64,000 nt of DNA from Durusdinium trenchii (taxonomy: Eukaryota; Sar; Dinophyceae; Suessiales; Symbiodiniaceae). The DNA is taken from positions 74,876 to 138,875 of the forward strand of contig CAXAMN010003991.1 of NCBI GenBank assembly GCA_963970005.1. Reading direction: 5' to 3'. The notes under the pieces are model-generated. The model saw only the letters and a program-made list of their open reading frames with translations. It made no database searches and had not been told where the DNA came from. Of the stretch, positions 21,747 to 33,417 are shown one piece after another. Both the position numbers and the translations under genes were made by a program. How positions within the stretch are numbered: the first letter of the stretch is position 1; every line of letters begins with the position of its first letter.

Positions 21747-24700
21747 ATGTCGATTGCGCCTGAGAAAATGGAGGAGGGCCAGAAGCTCTCGAACTTCTCA
21801 TGGGAGTCTGTGAGCATGAATGTCAAAGTGGGCAAGCAGGACAAGAAAATCCTTGATGGAAGCTGGGAACTGAAATTCTTGTTTGTGTTTGCTAGGTCAA
21901 CGATATCTGAAGCAAGCATTTGCCAAGCATGCAAATTCACAACATAGTCAAGAAGCCCTTTAAACTAAGGAATCAGTGGCACCTTGCGTGGTGGAGAAGT
22001 TTGCGCTTTGATGGGTCCATCCGGTGCGGGAAAGACGTCACTGCTTAACGTTTTGGCAGGGCGTGTGCGGTCTCGAGGAAATGTGAAGGTAGATGGTAGC
22101 ATTTTGCTTGACAATTTACCTATTAGCGGCTCTGCCTTGAGAAAGCGCATTGCCTACGTGATGCAACAGGACATTCTGACTCCGACACAGACTGTGCGAG
22201 AGTCTCTGTGGTTCTCAGCTAATTTGCGACTTCCCAAGTCCTACTCGCGAAAGGAGAAAGAAGAACTTGTCGGCTTGGCCTTGCTCAGCAAAACTTGTTT
22301 CAGTTTTTTGTGCTTAGAGCGTTCAATCACCCCACCACCCTTTTTTGGGAGGTTTCAGGCAGCATTGACTTTGTATTGGCTGCACCACCGAAAGGTTTCA
22401 TGCTTAGCAAAGATGCTTTGCATCAAACGCAGAGACCCCATCTTTGCAGGTGGAGAAGACCTTGAAAGAATTGGGTTTGGAGAAATGTGCAGACACCTAT
22501 ATTGGAGATGACATGATTCGCGGTGTATCAGGTGAGCGGCTTTCAGTTCCGGCGTTGTGCTTCCATGGTTTTCAAGACTTATGTTATAGTTTAATTGTAA
22601 CCGTATGTTGAACATTGATGTCAATATTTGATTGGAAGACTATCGAATATCCTTGATTCCACCTGAGGCGGAGAAAAGAAGAGGACCTGCGTTGGCATTG
22701 AGCTCATTATGAAGCCCAAGTTGATCTTCTTAGATGAACCAACTTCGGGTTTGGACTCTTATGCCGCCCATAATGTTGTGATGAGGCTGAAAGACATGGC
22801 TGCTCATGATGGTTGCAATGTGCTTTGCACTATCCACCAGCCTTCCTCAGAAGTCTTTCATCAGTTCAACAGCGTCATGGTCCTGCGATCTGGAAAGCGC
22901 TTCTACTTCGGACCTTTGTCGGGCCTTTCCACCTCCCTCCATGCAGCTGGGAAGGGATGCCCCAATGAGTTCAACTTGGCAGATCATGTGATGTTTGTGC
23001 TGCAAACTGAATCTAGCGAGGCCTTGGATAAGATCGAGATGCAAATGCAGGAAGCTACACCAGCTAGCCAGCATCCTGAGATGCCTCATGACAAGAGCGT
23101 CATGACCATGAAATTGGAAGGTGCTCACGCAGGATTCTTCACACAGTTGGCAGCCCTCACCAAGCGCGAGTTTCAAAATGTCTATCGAGACAAAGCAGGT
23201 CTGATTGCCTCAATTTTGGTTCCACTGATCCTGAACGTGGCTGGTCTTCCACAAGCCAAAGCATTTTGTCCTTCAGAGATCCCTAATTAGCCGGGGCAAG
23301 ATGTAGTTTACACCAGCGCTCATTGGTTTGAGAGTTTTCCGTTAAAAATTATGTCTAAGACACACAACATGGGGAGAGTCTTGCCGTTTCACACTCCTTG
23401 CAGCTGTTGGGCAATGCTTTGAGGTCTTCTTTGCGCTCATTTTCTTCCAGGTGGGCAACATCGATCGCTCAGAGTGGACCGCACAGGCGCACTTTGGTGG
23501 CATGACTCAGGCGCATGTATGGGTAGTGTTAGAGCGACCGTGTTGGCGTGCATGTGCAGGCTTTAATGATCCGCAAGCGTGCTTCACCCAATAAAGCTTT
23601 CGCAATGTTCAGCTTTATTCAAATTTGTAACTGTATCTTGGCTGTCGTTTTGCAGCAGTAGTAGCAAGAACATTCTCCCACGCAGCTTACCTACTTATGC
23701 TTCATCTCATCATGCAAAAGCAGTCTGAGATAGTCCGAGTGTATGGTAATAATTGAAAGCACTGTCAAGCAAGCCCTGAGGTGGCGATTGGTGGTATGTT
23801 CGGAGCTGCCCAGCCACTTCTCTTGAAATTCCCCTTGGATCGGGGAATCTTTCTGCGAGAGTATGCCACTCAGACCTATGGTGCAGCTCCCTACTTCATC
23901 TCCAAATCCATGGTCGAACTTTCACTCAGCTTTTGTCGAACTTTTCCAATTTCCGCCTTGCAGAAATGCATTGGCATAGCTTTGCTTAGTGCAAACCAGA
24001 GGTGGCTCAACAGCTGTGAGCTGTAGAAGTAGTTCAAGGCAAAAGCATCTAAGGAGTTGCCACAGAGCTTCTTGAATGCTTGCATCACTTGGGGTGCCGC
24101 CTACTTCATTATGGGGTTGCAAGGAAGCTTCATCATGTACCTTATCTCCAATCCTTGACTTGACTGATCGGCCGCTTTCATTTTGAGACAGGTTGCGGGG
24201 TGGGTCTGGCGCATTTCTACGCGAGCAACCACGTTCATTCATTCTTTACTAAAGTAGCCAGCGTGCTCTATTTGTTTGTCCAACATCAGTATTCGCTGGT
24301 GAATGAAATAACGGCCCCACATAAACGAGATACTTTTGATGACACTAAAGTAGTCTGAACGAGATAACGAGATACTGTGATTTGCTACTCGTACTAAAGT
24401 AGTCTGAAAGAAATACTGTGAAATGACCTTAAGTAGTCTAAACGAGATAGGGCCCCCACATAATAGATAGTGTATTTGAGTTTAGTAGTGAACAAATGCT
24501 GCCGCTCATAATATAGGTGCTTCTATTATCACAGGGGTGCTCTCAGCAACCACAAAAAAAGTAGGTTTTCCCAAACATCTAGAAACCAAAGCACAGTGCA
24601 AACGCTTCCTTGATTCCTTGAAGAAGCGTGAGCTATCCTGCGTCCAGTAGGTAGTAGCTTCCTTTACCTAATAGTTGCTACTAACCAGCTACTACCTCCT

Positions 24701-25518
24701 ACCCCTCCGAACTAAAAGACAGGAATACTCGCGCCCTAAAACATGTTCTTTTTTGCCGTTGCTTGCCAGGTATGTCTTGATCTTTTGGATCACCGGAGTT
24801 GCAGCCGCGAGCACTGCCTTGCTGGTGGGCTGCCTGGCTGCCAACCCAGAGGTTGCCCAACAGGCTGCCCCTGCAGCCACTTGGCAGCAAATCATTGTGA
24901 GTTGGTGATGCCAAGCTCAATCCGATTTGAGCATTGAGATGTATTGATTTGTACAGCGTCCAAGAGGGCGACCATTTCCAGGTCTTTGTTCCCCAGCTTC
25001 TCTTTGCCGGATTCTTCATCCAATCGGAGCAGATCCCGGTGTGGTTGCGATGGGCACAATACCTTTGCGCTTTGAAGTACGGAGCCTCACACAAATCAGA
25101 CAGACTAACAGACAGTCAGGTGGGCGAGACAACCAAGGTTTTACCAAGGAGAAGAATGGAATGGTGACCAAGAGTGTAAGCTGCTACGAAATGAGCGACT
25201 GAGGAATGAACCTGAACATCATGAATGAGTTTGGTACTGACGTCATTCAAGATTGGCCCGTGCAGAAGCAAGCGATGGTTTCCGGGCTAATTGAGAATAA
25301 CAACATCAACCCAGATCATGGCTGGCTCTACGCAGGACTGGTTGCATAGGATCTGGAGTCGCCAACTTTGCCCAACCACTTTTCAGTTCATTCATGCCAC
25401 CGCCACCTGCAAGCATTCTAGCTAGTTGCTTTCCCCAGGAGTTCTTATTGGAATCATTGTGGTCGTGCGGCTTCTGTCTGTTGTAGCCTTGGCCAAGCGC
25501 GCAGCTGCCTTCTTCTGA
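21747..25518 (+). CDS. ABCG-family (White/ABCG) half-size ABC transporter, 11 exons
   Basis: Exons: 21747-21858, 21970-22268, 22450-22531, 22668-23236, 23424-23516, 23781-23915, 24054-24136, 24770-24896, 24982-25081, 25204-25335, 25439-25518. Joined they give 603 residues without a stop, a normal length for ABCG half-transporters. An in-frame TAA at 21738 supports the ATG at 21747. The nucleotide-binding domain comes first, as in ABCG: Walker A GPSGAGKT, Q-loop YVMQQD, signature VSGGE (split by intron 3), Walker B LIFLDEPTSGLDS and H-loop CTIHQPS. The C-terminal membrane domain follows, with KREFQNVYRD, GMFGAAQPLLL, FLREYATQTYG, FIMGLQG, VFVPQLLFAGFFI and LKYGMNLNIMNEFG, all matching family positions. 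Such proteins dimerise to export lipids, sterols or xenobiotics; the substrate here is unknown. Six introns have GT donors and four have GA donors; all end AG followed by G. Confidence 0.93.
21859..21969 (+). other. GA-AG intron 1 of the ABCG gene
   Basis: Donor GAAGCT, acceptor CTAAG. GGAA spans both exon-intron junctions. Removing the intron joins KKILDG to ISGTLRGGE, the expected ABCG sequence. Confidence 0.8.
23916..24053 (+). other. GA-AG intron 6 of the ABCG gene
   Basis: Donor GAACTT, acceptor CTAAG|GAG. The join gives FISKSMV-ELPQSF, matching the family. A GT donor two codons upstream would delete a conserved residue. Introns 9 (25082-25203) and 10 (25336-25438) also have GA donors. 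Confidence 0.8.
24137..24769 (+). other. Intron 7 of the ABCG gene, filled with repeats
   Basis: A GT-AG intron of 633 bp, the longest in the gene. Bases 24310-24470 hold imperfect copies of ACTAAAGTAGTCTGAACGAG, flanked by GGCCCCACATAA-type motifs. Bases 24556-24720 hold one copy of a dispersed repeat also found at 29573-29690 and 55755-55895. Confidence 0.75.
24556..24720 (+). repeat. Dispersed repeat family R1, copy 1
   Basis: Shares blocks with the other two copies: CTAGAAACCAAA, then CACAGTG, GCGTGAGCTATCCTGCGTCC and a terminal run of AGTAG/CTACT palindromic motifs. Confidence 0.6.
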
Positions 25519-27799
25519 GAAGAGTTAAAGCCTTTTGCTCTGCTTGAGCATGATTTTCGGTGGGCTGTGGGGTAAAGGTACCTCTCATCTTGGTCTGTGA
25601 ACCGCAAAAAAAGCATTTGCGTGGCAGGCCATTGTCATGCCCTGTCTTTTTGCACCGAGTATGTTGAAAACAACTCGCATATATACGTGCTTCGTGTTGG
25701 CCGACATATCTCTTGTCAGAGTCAAGTGTGTTGGCCAGCGTCGGGTCCACATGTCTCTGGTCAAAGTTATGCGTGTTGGCCAGCAAAAAGAACGTGCTAT
25801 GCCAGTATGCGGCGGGATGCTAGCTGCTAGACAGTGTTTGCAGGCTGATTAATACCGTACCCTTGACTGGATGCAATTTTTTTGAGCTGTTGGTCGAAGA
25901 CTTGTTTCTTTTTCGGTCACAGACACTAGGACGAACCAGTTTCCATGTTCGTCGATCTTTCTTTTCGGGAGATGAGAGTCCAAAAGGAAAGGGGAAAGGC
26001 ACATTTTGCTCGTCCCTTGCACCTCCCTCTCAGGGAAAAAGATTTGTTTTTTGCAATTCGGACAGCCTAAGCATTCAGGAGATCTCCGTCACTGTTGCTG
26101 TTCCAGCGGCACCCTGCCTCTCACTCAGCTCAGATTGGGTCAGAACTGTCAACTTGATGTGCTCATCAAACGCGCTTATATGGATTGTGTGGATTTGGCT
26201 GTTTCAGAGTGGGGGATTCAAGCATCTGAGAAGTCAAGGCAATCAAGTGAGTCAAGCAATCATCCCATTGATTTCCCTTCTTGCGACTACTCCCTTTTCT
26301 CTTTTTCATTTTGCTCCAAACACATGGGTTGACCAGGCTTTGGGAGATCTCCGCCGTGGGAGTCGCCATGTCCAATCCAGGCACCAGTGACACCAGTGAC
26401 CAGTGAGTTTGAGACTGTTTTGGTTTTGAAGAGTGCAGCTTTCCGACATAAGAGACGGGGTACTGTAGATTTATGCAGAACTGATCTGGCACAACTTTTT
26501 CACCCAGCTTGGGTGATCTTTGTTGGCGAAAGCTTCTGAGTTTGGCCTGATATCTCTTTATATTTTCGTTGGATGGCAGGACACAGACACATGCATCAGT
26601 ATATCAGCAGACGGCAATGGAGAACTTTCAAAACGGCCACTCATGCGAAGTTGCTTCTCCTTCCAAGTCTTGGAACTGAAATGATGCAGGTCACATCAGC
26701 AGGTGCTGGGATGTGGGTTGGGACCGAGCTCTATATGGGAAACAAACAAAACATTGCCGCAAGGCTCTGCCCTTTGGACTGAACAATTTTGCGCTGGCGA
26801 AATCTACCCTAGTAGCGATGGCCTCCACCCTGGCTTCTTCTTGTTTTTGCCCATTCAATTGAATCGACTTTAGAGGTGTAAACTGGACAGTCTGCAGAAA
26901 GCTTACTACCACTGGCAGTGGAGGTCAGCCGTCGGGCAAAGCGGAGAATACAGAAACGTGTGGAGGCGGAGGACAGGGTCACAAAATGGGGCTGAGGTAG
27001 CGGTCGGCTGTCACAGTTGTTGATGATTGGGCTTCGGCCTATCCTGGCGCACTGAGCACCAGCCGATGCGCATGTTCGTTCAAAGAGGTCTTGCAGAACT
27101 GCCTGGCCTGAATTTCTGAATGCATGGGACCAGCAGTTGTAATTACCTTCGAAGCTCTCGCACTGAGAAACCTGTGGTGGTGAGGCTGAAGAACCTTTGC
27201 ATTTTGATTTTCCCAGACGCCTCACCAAGCAGGACAGCTGGGCGTGCTCGACATGGGTTCCAGACAGAAACACATCGGTAGGCTGTACAGTCACTACTTT
27301 AACCGCCGCAGGCATGTGCCAGCCTCCACGGCTGAATGCTGCCGCATGTGTGGGGAGTAAGCAGACGAGCAACTAGACTGAAGGCGGGGGAAGACGCAAA
27401 GCAAAGAAACGGCAAGGGCTGGCCCTGGAGGAAGTCATAAATTGACTCCTGCTGGTTGAGCAGGTGTAGGTGGGTGAAGGGAAAGCAGATGAGCAACATG
27501 CCGCCATCAAAAAGCATAAGCAAGGGAGCTTGGCTCAAGGCGTGGGAGGCGCAACGCAGAGACACGGCAAGCAGGAAGGGGTGCGTGGAAATGCAAAGGC
27601 GGGAAAAAGTCGCGTGGAGGAAGAAGGTAACGTAAATCATGAGTGGGCTTAGAGTGGTGCTCATAAAGGGTAGGGGTCACTCTAAAGCCATGCTAAGCTG
27701 CTAAGATGCCTAAAAGTTGAGATAGGTATTGAGGAAAGGGGTCTGTCAAGGGTTGCCTGATAGACAGGAGGAAACAAGAGCATTCACAACTGTAAGTAA
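25519..27799. other. Unassigned region downstream of the ABCG gene
   Basis: No recognisable gene. The longest frame (minus strand, 26809-27372, 187 residues) has no motif. Imperfect direct repeats of GTGTTGGCC and GGGTCCACATGTCTCTGGTCA type occur at about 25695-25790. It presumably includes the 3' UTR of the ABCG gene. Confidence 0.45.
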
Positions 27800-28125
27800 A
27801 AACCGTGGCTTGTGTAAAGTGGGGTTTGTTGCAAACTAAGGTTGGTGCAAGCCGTGATTTGGTGTAAACGGTGGGCGGTGCAAACCGTGGTTTGGTGTAA
27901 ACGGTGGTTGGTGGAAGGCATGGTTTGGTGTAAACGGTGGTTGGTGTGAATCATGGATTGGTGTACACAGTGGGTTGGTGTAAAACGTAGCTTGGTGTAA
28001 ACGGTGGTTGGTGTAAAACGTAGCTTGGTGTAAACGGTGGTTGGTGTAAATGGTGGTTGGTGTAACCGTGGTTTGGTGTAAATGGTGGTTGGTGCAAACC
28101 GCAGTTTGGTGTAAACCGTGGTTGG
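27800..28125. repeat. Minisatellite, unit about 16-18 bp
   Basis: About 18 imperfect units of TTGGTGTAAACGGTGG. Spacer-free and variable, so it is a tandem repeat, not a CRISPR array. ORFs reading PTTVYTKLRF-type repeats across it are artefacts. Confidence 0.9.
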
Positions 28126-28191
28126 CGCTGCTATTGAAACCATGGAAGAACGCCGTGAAGCGCGGGCAAAACACCGGCGACGCGGCAGAAC

Positions 28192-28235
28192 GACGACGAC
28201 GACGACGACGACGACGAAGACGACGATGACGACAA
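28192..28235. repeat. (GAC)n trinucleotide repeat
   Basis: About 14 GAC units with a few variants. It encodes the polyserine tract of the opposite-strand ORF, which is not otherwise supported. Confidence 0.95.
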
Positions 28236-28239
28236 CGTG

Positions 28240-30437
28240 GAGGGGTGAGGGGGGGTCAAGTTAGTCGAGGCAAACATCCGCGCAGAGGAGTAATCTAAAC
28301 GATGGACAACTTTAGTATTGGACAATAGCACATAAAAGTACAAGTACAAGAACATCCACAAGACACGCCGGCAGGCCGGCGGATTAGTCATACTGTACGC
28401 ACATTTTGGCCCGAAGATCTTCGGTTCAATTTGTGCAGAACACGACTCTTTCACAATGCTGTTCTGCCAGCGCCATTTCGCAGGAGCGTGACGAGGTCCG
28501 ACAAGAACTGTCGACTGCTTTGGCGGTATTGAAGAGTGAGGCACGGTGTTGTAGCATTGTATTTTTGTAGGAATATCACGGAATATGAAACTAGGCCACT
28601 TATTCAGAATGCGTTTCGCGCTGTCCTGTGCAGCTTCCCAATCTATTTGTCATTTGTCACTCGAACAGTCACTGCAGAGCTCCCTATGTAGTTTCATCAA
28701 ACCTGAAGGAACACATGTGCATTCCTGCTTGCTTGGCTTCCCTTGACACTGACTTCAAACTGCTTAGTTCAGGCAACCGTGTCACTCCCCCAAAAAGCTC
28801 AGGAGCAGTCACCTGCTTTTGTTGTGGTCCGTTTAGGTAGGATTTCTACTACACGGTGCCATTGCTTGTGCTATATTTGCATAGAAAGGTTGAGATTCTG
28901 AGGGCTGTACTTTGACACAGCTCAACATGTTTCGACAGCTTTGAAAGCGTTTGTAGGACCTAGACCCGGCAGAGTTACGGCTGCGATCCAAGGCCAGCAG
29001 GGAAGCAACACGTAGGCTGTAGGCACTACGTTGGTGGCTTTGCACAAGACAAGGGGCCATTCTGACACACTATCTATTCCTACGCATGGATATTTGCAAG
29101 TTTTGGTCACACAACTTGGCTTTCCACGGACACTGGTCAGTTCACGGTCTTCAGGTGGAGTTGCTTTGTGCTCAAGTACCGGCAGATGCAGGACCTGTTG
29201 AGCTGGCACAGGCAATGGGTGCTCACTAGGAAAGGGCGATTTCACAATCTCGAACAGATGTTTGGAGCTTTGGCCGCTCCCTGTCTCTCCTTAATCTCTC
29301 CTTATGTCTCATTGATTTTCAGAGGTGCTGCGACTTTTGGTGCAGAGCTATGACGCTGCTGAGCGCGACCTGAAGGCAGGTCTTTCAAGAGGTGTCGAAG
29401 CATGTATTCTTTTTTCCAGTTCAACTGCTCTGATTTATATCCATTGGAGACCTGTGCCGTTTGTATCTCTTGTCCCAACTCAGTTTACCAGTCCAGTGAA
29501 GCGTCTCCACCTGATCACATGTCTCATCCTTTCTCCAATTCGTCCGATTCCATCTGACAGGTCAAGAAAATTACGTTTCCCTAAAAAGCTAGAAACCAAA
29601 TGCACAGTGTGCGAGCTATCGTGCTTCCTAGTTAGTGGCTAGTAGCTTACTTAATGAAGTAGCCGCCTACTTAATTAAGCAGGGCGATCCAAGTTTTGAG
29701 CTCGGCTCTTCTCAAGGAAAGAGGGGCTGCCCTTGGTGAAGAGTTCCGTGAGCTCGCTCGGAAGGAGTCTCCTTTGTATGCGATTTGCAGATGAAAGACT
29801 AAACAAAGGCGAGCCCATTTGCCGTTGGCAACATATCTTCAGAAAGCAACTGATTTCCTGCTTAGACCAATGTCCTTTACGCCAGGATGGTCTGGGCCTC
29901 TCAGCTGTCCTGAGACGTGCGGCGCTGCTACGTCAACGCCTTGCGCCTGAGGCAGGGGTCATGGAGTCCTTTTGATGCTCATGGGATGTTTGATGCAGTA
30001 TTGCAAGTTCATGCACATTCGACAAGCTGAAGCACATTTGCAGTTCAAGGATCTCACGTTTTTTCAGTCGAGTGAGATTATCCAAAGAAATTCTTGACAT
30101 GTATGCAAAGGTATTGAAAAACTAAGGCAGTGGCCTTTGCTGCACGTTTGGCCTTAGCGCTGCCAAGTGAATCAGTTCAATTATCATCTGCACTGCTCGA
30201 GGCTGGGGGTTGGTCGGGAGTCTTTTTGTTTGATCACAAAGAGCTGATCCTGCCAATATCCATACATATCCTATAATACAGATGATGCTTGATGTAAGGT
30301 ATATAGTATTTGTGTCTCTGGAGTCGTTGCATTCCTTTGACAGTCCAAAAAGACAGGCACTGGTACCTCATGTTGTGCGGGAGCCCAGCTGGGCTTCAAC
30401 TTGGCGGTAAAATCCGTTGAAATCTTTTGCGGTATGT
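28240..30437. other. Unassigned region with exon-like pieces
   Basis: Two short open segments look exon-like. One is near 29323-29376 (VLRLLVQSYDAAERDLKAG, bounded by CAG and GTC). The other is near 29880-29965 (QDGLGLSAVLRRAALLRQRL). They could not be joined into a gene, and no family is recognised. Confidence 0.35.
29573..29690 (+). repeat. Dispersed repeat family R1, copy 2
   Basis: Contains CTAGAAACCAAATGCACAGTG, GCGAGCTATCGTGC and a palindromic TAGCCGCCTACTTAATTAAG tail, parallel to the copies at 24556 and 55755. Confidence 0.6.
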
Positions 30438-31227
30438 CCATGGTCCATAATAGCAATGGACTCCAACCTAATAGCAATGGTCTCCAACCTAATAGTGATG
30501 GCCTCCAACCCAGTAGCAATGGACTCCAACCTATATAATAGCAATGGTCTCCAACCTAATAGTGATGGCCTCCAACCCAGTAGCGATGGCCTCCAACCTA
30601 ATAGCAATGGCCTTCAACCTAATAGTGATGGTCTCCAACCTAGTAGCGATGGCCTCCAACCTAATAGCAATGGCCTTCAACCTAATAGTGATGGCTCTCC
30701 AACCTAGTAGCGATGGCCTCCAACCTAATAGCAATGGCCTCCAACTTAATAGCAATGGTCTCCAACCTAATAGTGATGGCCTCCAACCTACTACCGATGG
30801 CCTCCAACCTAGTTAGCAATGGCCTTCAACCGAATAATAGTGATGGCCTCCAACCTAGTAGCGGCCTCCAACCTAATAGCAATGGCCTTCAGCTTCAACC
30901 TAATGGCCTCCAAGCTAATATAGCCATGGTCTCCAACCTAATGGTGATGGCCCTAGTAGCGATGGCTGTGATGGCCTCCAACCTAATAGCAATGGCCTCC
31001 CACCTAATAGCAATGGCCTCCAACCTAATATAGCCATGGTCTCCAACCTAATAGTGATGGCCTCCAACCTGGTAGCAATGGCCTCCAGCCTAATGGCAAT
31101 GGCCTTGAACCTAATAACCTAGTAGCGATGGCCTCCAACCTAATAGCAATGGCCTTCAACCTAGTAGTGATGGCCTAGTAGTGATGGCCTCCAACCGAAT
31201 AGTAATGGCCTCCAACCTAATAGCAAT
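30438..31227. repeat. 21-bp minisatellite with sequence gap
   Basis: About 35 units of CTCCAACCTAATAGCAATGGC with variants AGTAGCGATGGC and AATAGTGATGGT. A unit length divisible by three leaves both strands open, giving false NGLQPNS-type proteins. The array runs into the assembly gap, so its length is unknown. Confidence 0.95.
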
Positions 31228-31627
31228 NNNNNNNNNNNNNNNNNNNNNNNNNNNNNNNNNNNNNNNNNNNNNNNNNNNNNNNNNNNNNNNNNNNNNNNNN
31301 NNNNNNNNNNNNNNNNNNNNNNNNNNNNNNNNNNNNNNNNNNNNNNNNNNNNNNNNNNNNNNNNNNNNNNNNNNNNNNNNNNNNNNNNNNNNNNNNNNNN
31401 NNNNNNNNNNNNNNNNNNNNNNNNNNNNNNNNNNNNNNNNNNNNNNNNNNNNNNNNNNNNNNNNNNNNNNNNNNNNNNNNNNNNNNNNNNNNNNNNNNNN
31501 NNNNNNNNNNNNNNNNNNNNNNNNNNNNNNNNNNNNNNNNNNNNNNNNNNNNNNNNNNNNNNNNNNNNNNNNNNNNNNNNNNNNNNNNNNNNNNNNNNNN
31601 NNNNNNNNNNNNNNNNNNNNNNNNNNN
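31228..31627. other. Assembly gap, 400 N
   Basis: Run of N between the minisatellite and a short CCCAC repeat (31628-31645). The round length suggests an estimated or default gap size. Confidence 0.99.
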
Positions 31628-31675
31628 CCCCACCCCACCCCACCCGGATATAAGATGTGATGATGTGATGAGGAG

Positions 31676-31860
31676 ATTCGTGGTGCGTAAGTGAGCATGG
31701 CTGTGGACGCGGACCTCGGGTGGTTGAGTCGTTTTGGCAACCCTTACAGCAGTTCAGAGCTCCGTGGTGCGTAAGTGATCCAATTTTGTGGTGGGTAAGT
31801 GAGCAAAAATGCTGTGGTGCGCAAGTGAGACAAATCTGTGGTGCGTAAGTGATCCACCGC
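31676..31860. repeat. Interspersed GTGGTGCGTAAGTGA repeat
   Basis: Five copies of GTGGTGCGTAAGTGA (near 31680, 31764, 31788, 31811 and 31836). The last four are about 24 bp apart. Function unknown. Confidence 0.7.
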
Positions 31861-33352
31861 CCCTTTCCCGCCCACCTGTGAGATTAAAGTACTCAACTCT
31901 CTGTGAGGTTGACCCGGCAACTCTGGAGGACTTTATCCACTCTTTAAGGCGGCTGAGTCGGTGACAGGGAAAAAGACGAGGAACAACCGGCGATGAGGAA
32001 GAACCAGTGACAAGCAGGTGACCAACACAACACAGCATTCTGCAGGTTGACCCAGAGCTCCTCTAGTGAACGCGTGACACAGCAGTCAAAATGTCTGAAG
32101 GAGATGCTGGGATTGCCATTTTCTTGTGACATTTGTGAACATGTGATGGGGGAGACCTGAGGTGATCTCCCCACCTAGTGAGTCCTCATCCTATTCAAAG
32201 AGGGGTTCCTTCAAACTTTACTAGCGACTGTTGCTGGTACCAGCATTCCCGAATTGCTGGGTCTCCAAAGCGGGATTGCTTGTCTGCCCGTTTGCTTCTT
32301 GCTCCTAGTAGCAAGGCCAGGAGCCCCTAGTAGCGTCCTTGTTCCGACAAGGATCTTCTGGCCTCTTTGCAGTTCGAAGACGCTCATCAATGTAAGGGCC
32401 TCAGAATGAACGAATGAAAGGAGGACACTTGGGGGGGGTTATATAAGTTCTTTCGGAGGGGTTAAGGACAAATCCGAACCTTTACACTACACTAAGCCAG
32501 TTGTTGAAAAACAGGTTGACTGAGTTGAACCTGGCGGCAGGTGCCGCCGTCGCATGAAAACACGTGGCGCTCAGGCTTTGCTTTGCTTGGGCCAGGCAAG
32601 TGCGCTGGATGTTGGCACCTGCCGTTTGCTGCTGCAGCAATTGGAGGCACTGCCTAGCCCAATGCCATGAGCTGCTGGGCAGCCACTAGACAGGAATGCT
32701 GGACAAGAGTTCATTCCACTTGGCGATGGGTGACTGAACTACATTTTTCCATGAGATTGGCTCTTCTTCGGCAACCAGATCCATTCGGATCCATTCATAT
32801 GCTTTGTTAAACTTCCTGCCAGGCACGGAGCGACTTTTTGTCGCGCAGCGATCGGGAGGTGGGGCAAGCATGTTGCAAGCATGTCCCAGTCGTTTTCTTT
32901 TGTGGGTGATGTTTCATACCAACCCTTTTGATTCTTTTTCTTCGTCAATGCATCTTTCGGGTTGCGGTCGCATATGATAATCAAGTAGCCACACACTATA
33001 ATTGCATGCTCAGGGTGTTGGGGCACGCAGTCAGGCACGCGCCTCTCGTTGGCATTAGGCTCGAACTCTACAACCAGGTCATTCCAGGTCTACTCTGGTG
33101 AGACCAGGAAGCGAGTGTGGATGGGCAGATTTACAGTATGTGATATTATTTGTGGTAGCCATGCAGATGACCACGCAGTCGTTCAGACGACAGAACAACT
33201 TATATAATGCCACACGTTTTTCTCGACCCTAATTCAAGTGCACCACCACTATCAAGATCAGTTTCAATTTCTTGAGTTGATATGGACATAATCAGTTTGA
33301 TGTACTGTACTATAACACGGCTGATGTCAAGAGGCTGGAGGTTGTCGTGGAC
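31861..33352. other. Unassigned region before the YR element
   Basis: No recognisable gene. A minus-strand frame, 32686-32871, reads protein-like to a stop (FNKAYEWIRMDLVAEEEPIS), and another minus frame, 32739-33038, overlaps it. They may be one frameshifted exon. Around 32300-32345 is a CCTAGTAGC-rich segment shared with 59208-59260. Confidence 0.4.
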
Positions 33353-33417
33353 TGTTCTTATGACCACATGAGTAAACACAACACTTTCCGCCTTTTCACC
33401 GTAGCATTGGGCTCGAA
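33353..33417 (+). repeat. Split repeat A1
   Basis: 65 bp starting TGTTCTTATGACCAC, matching A2 at 41043-41107 with one mismatch. It contains the first ATG of the element. Confidence 0.85.

Noticed and set aside
27800..28125. Possible CRISPR-like array
   Set aside because: Short units lie head to tail without unique spacers and vary from unit to unit. This is a minisatellite in a eukaryotic context.
30417..31740. Repeat proteins (NGLQPNS-type) on both strands, some crossing the N gap
   Set aside because: Artefacts of a 21-bp tandem repeat divisible by three and of N bases translated as X.
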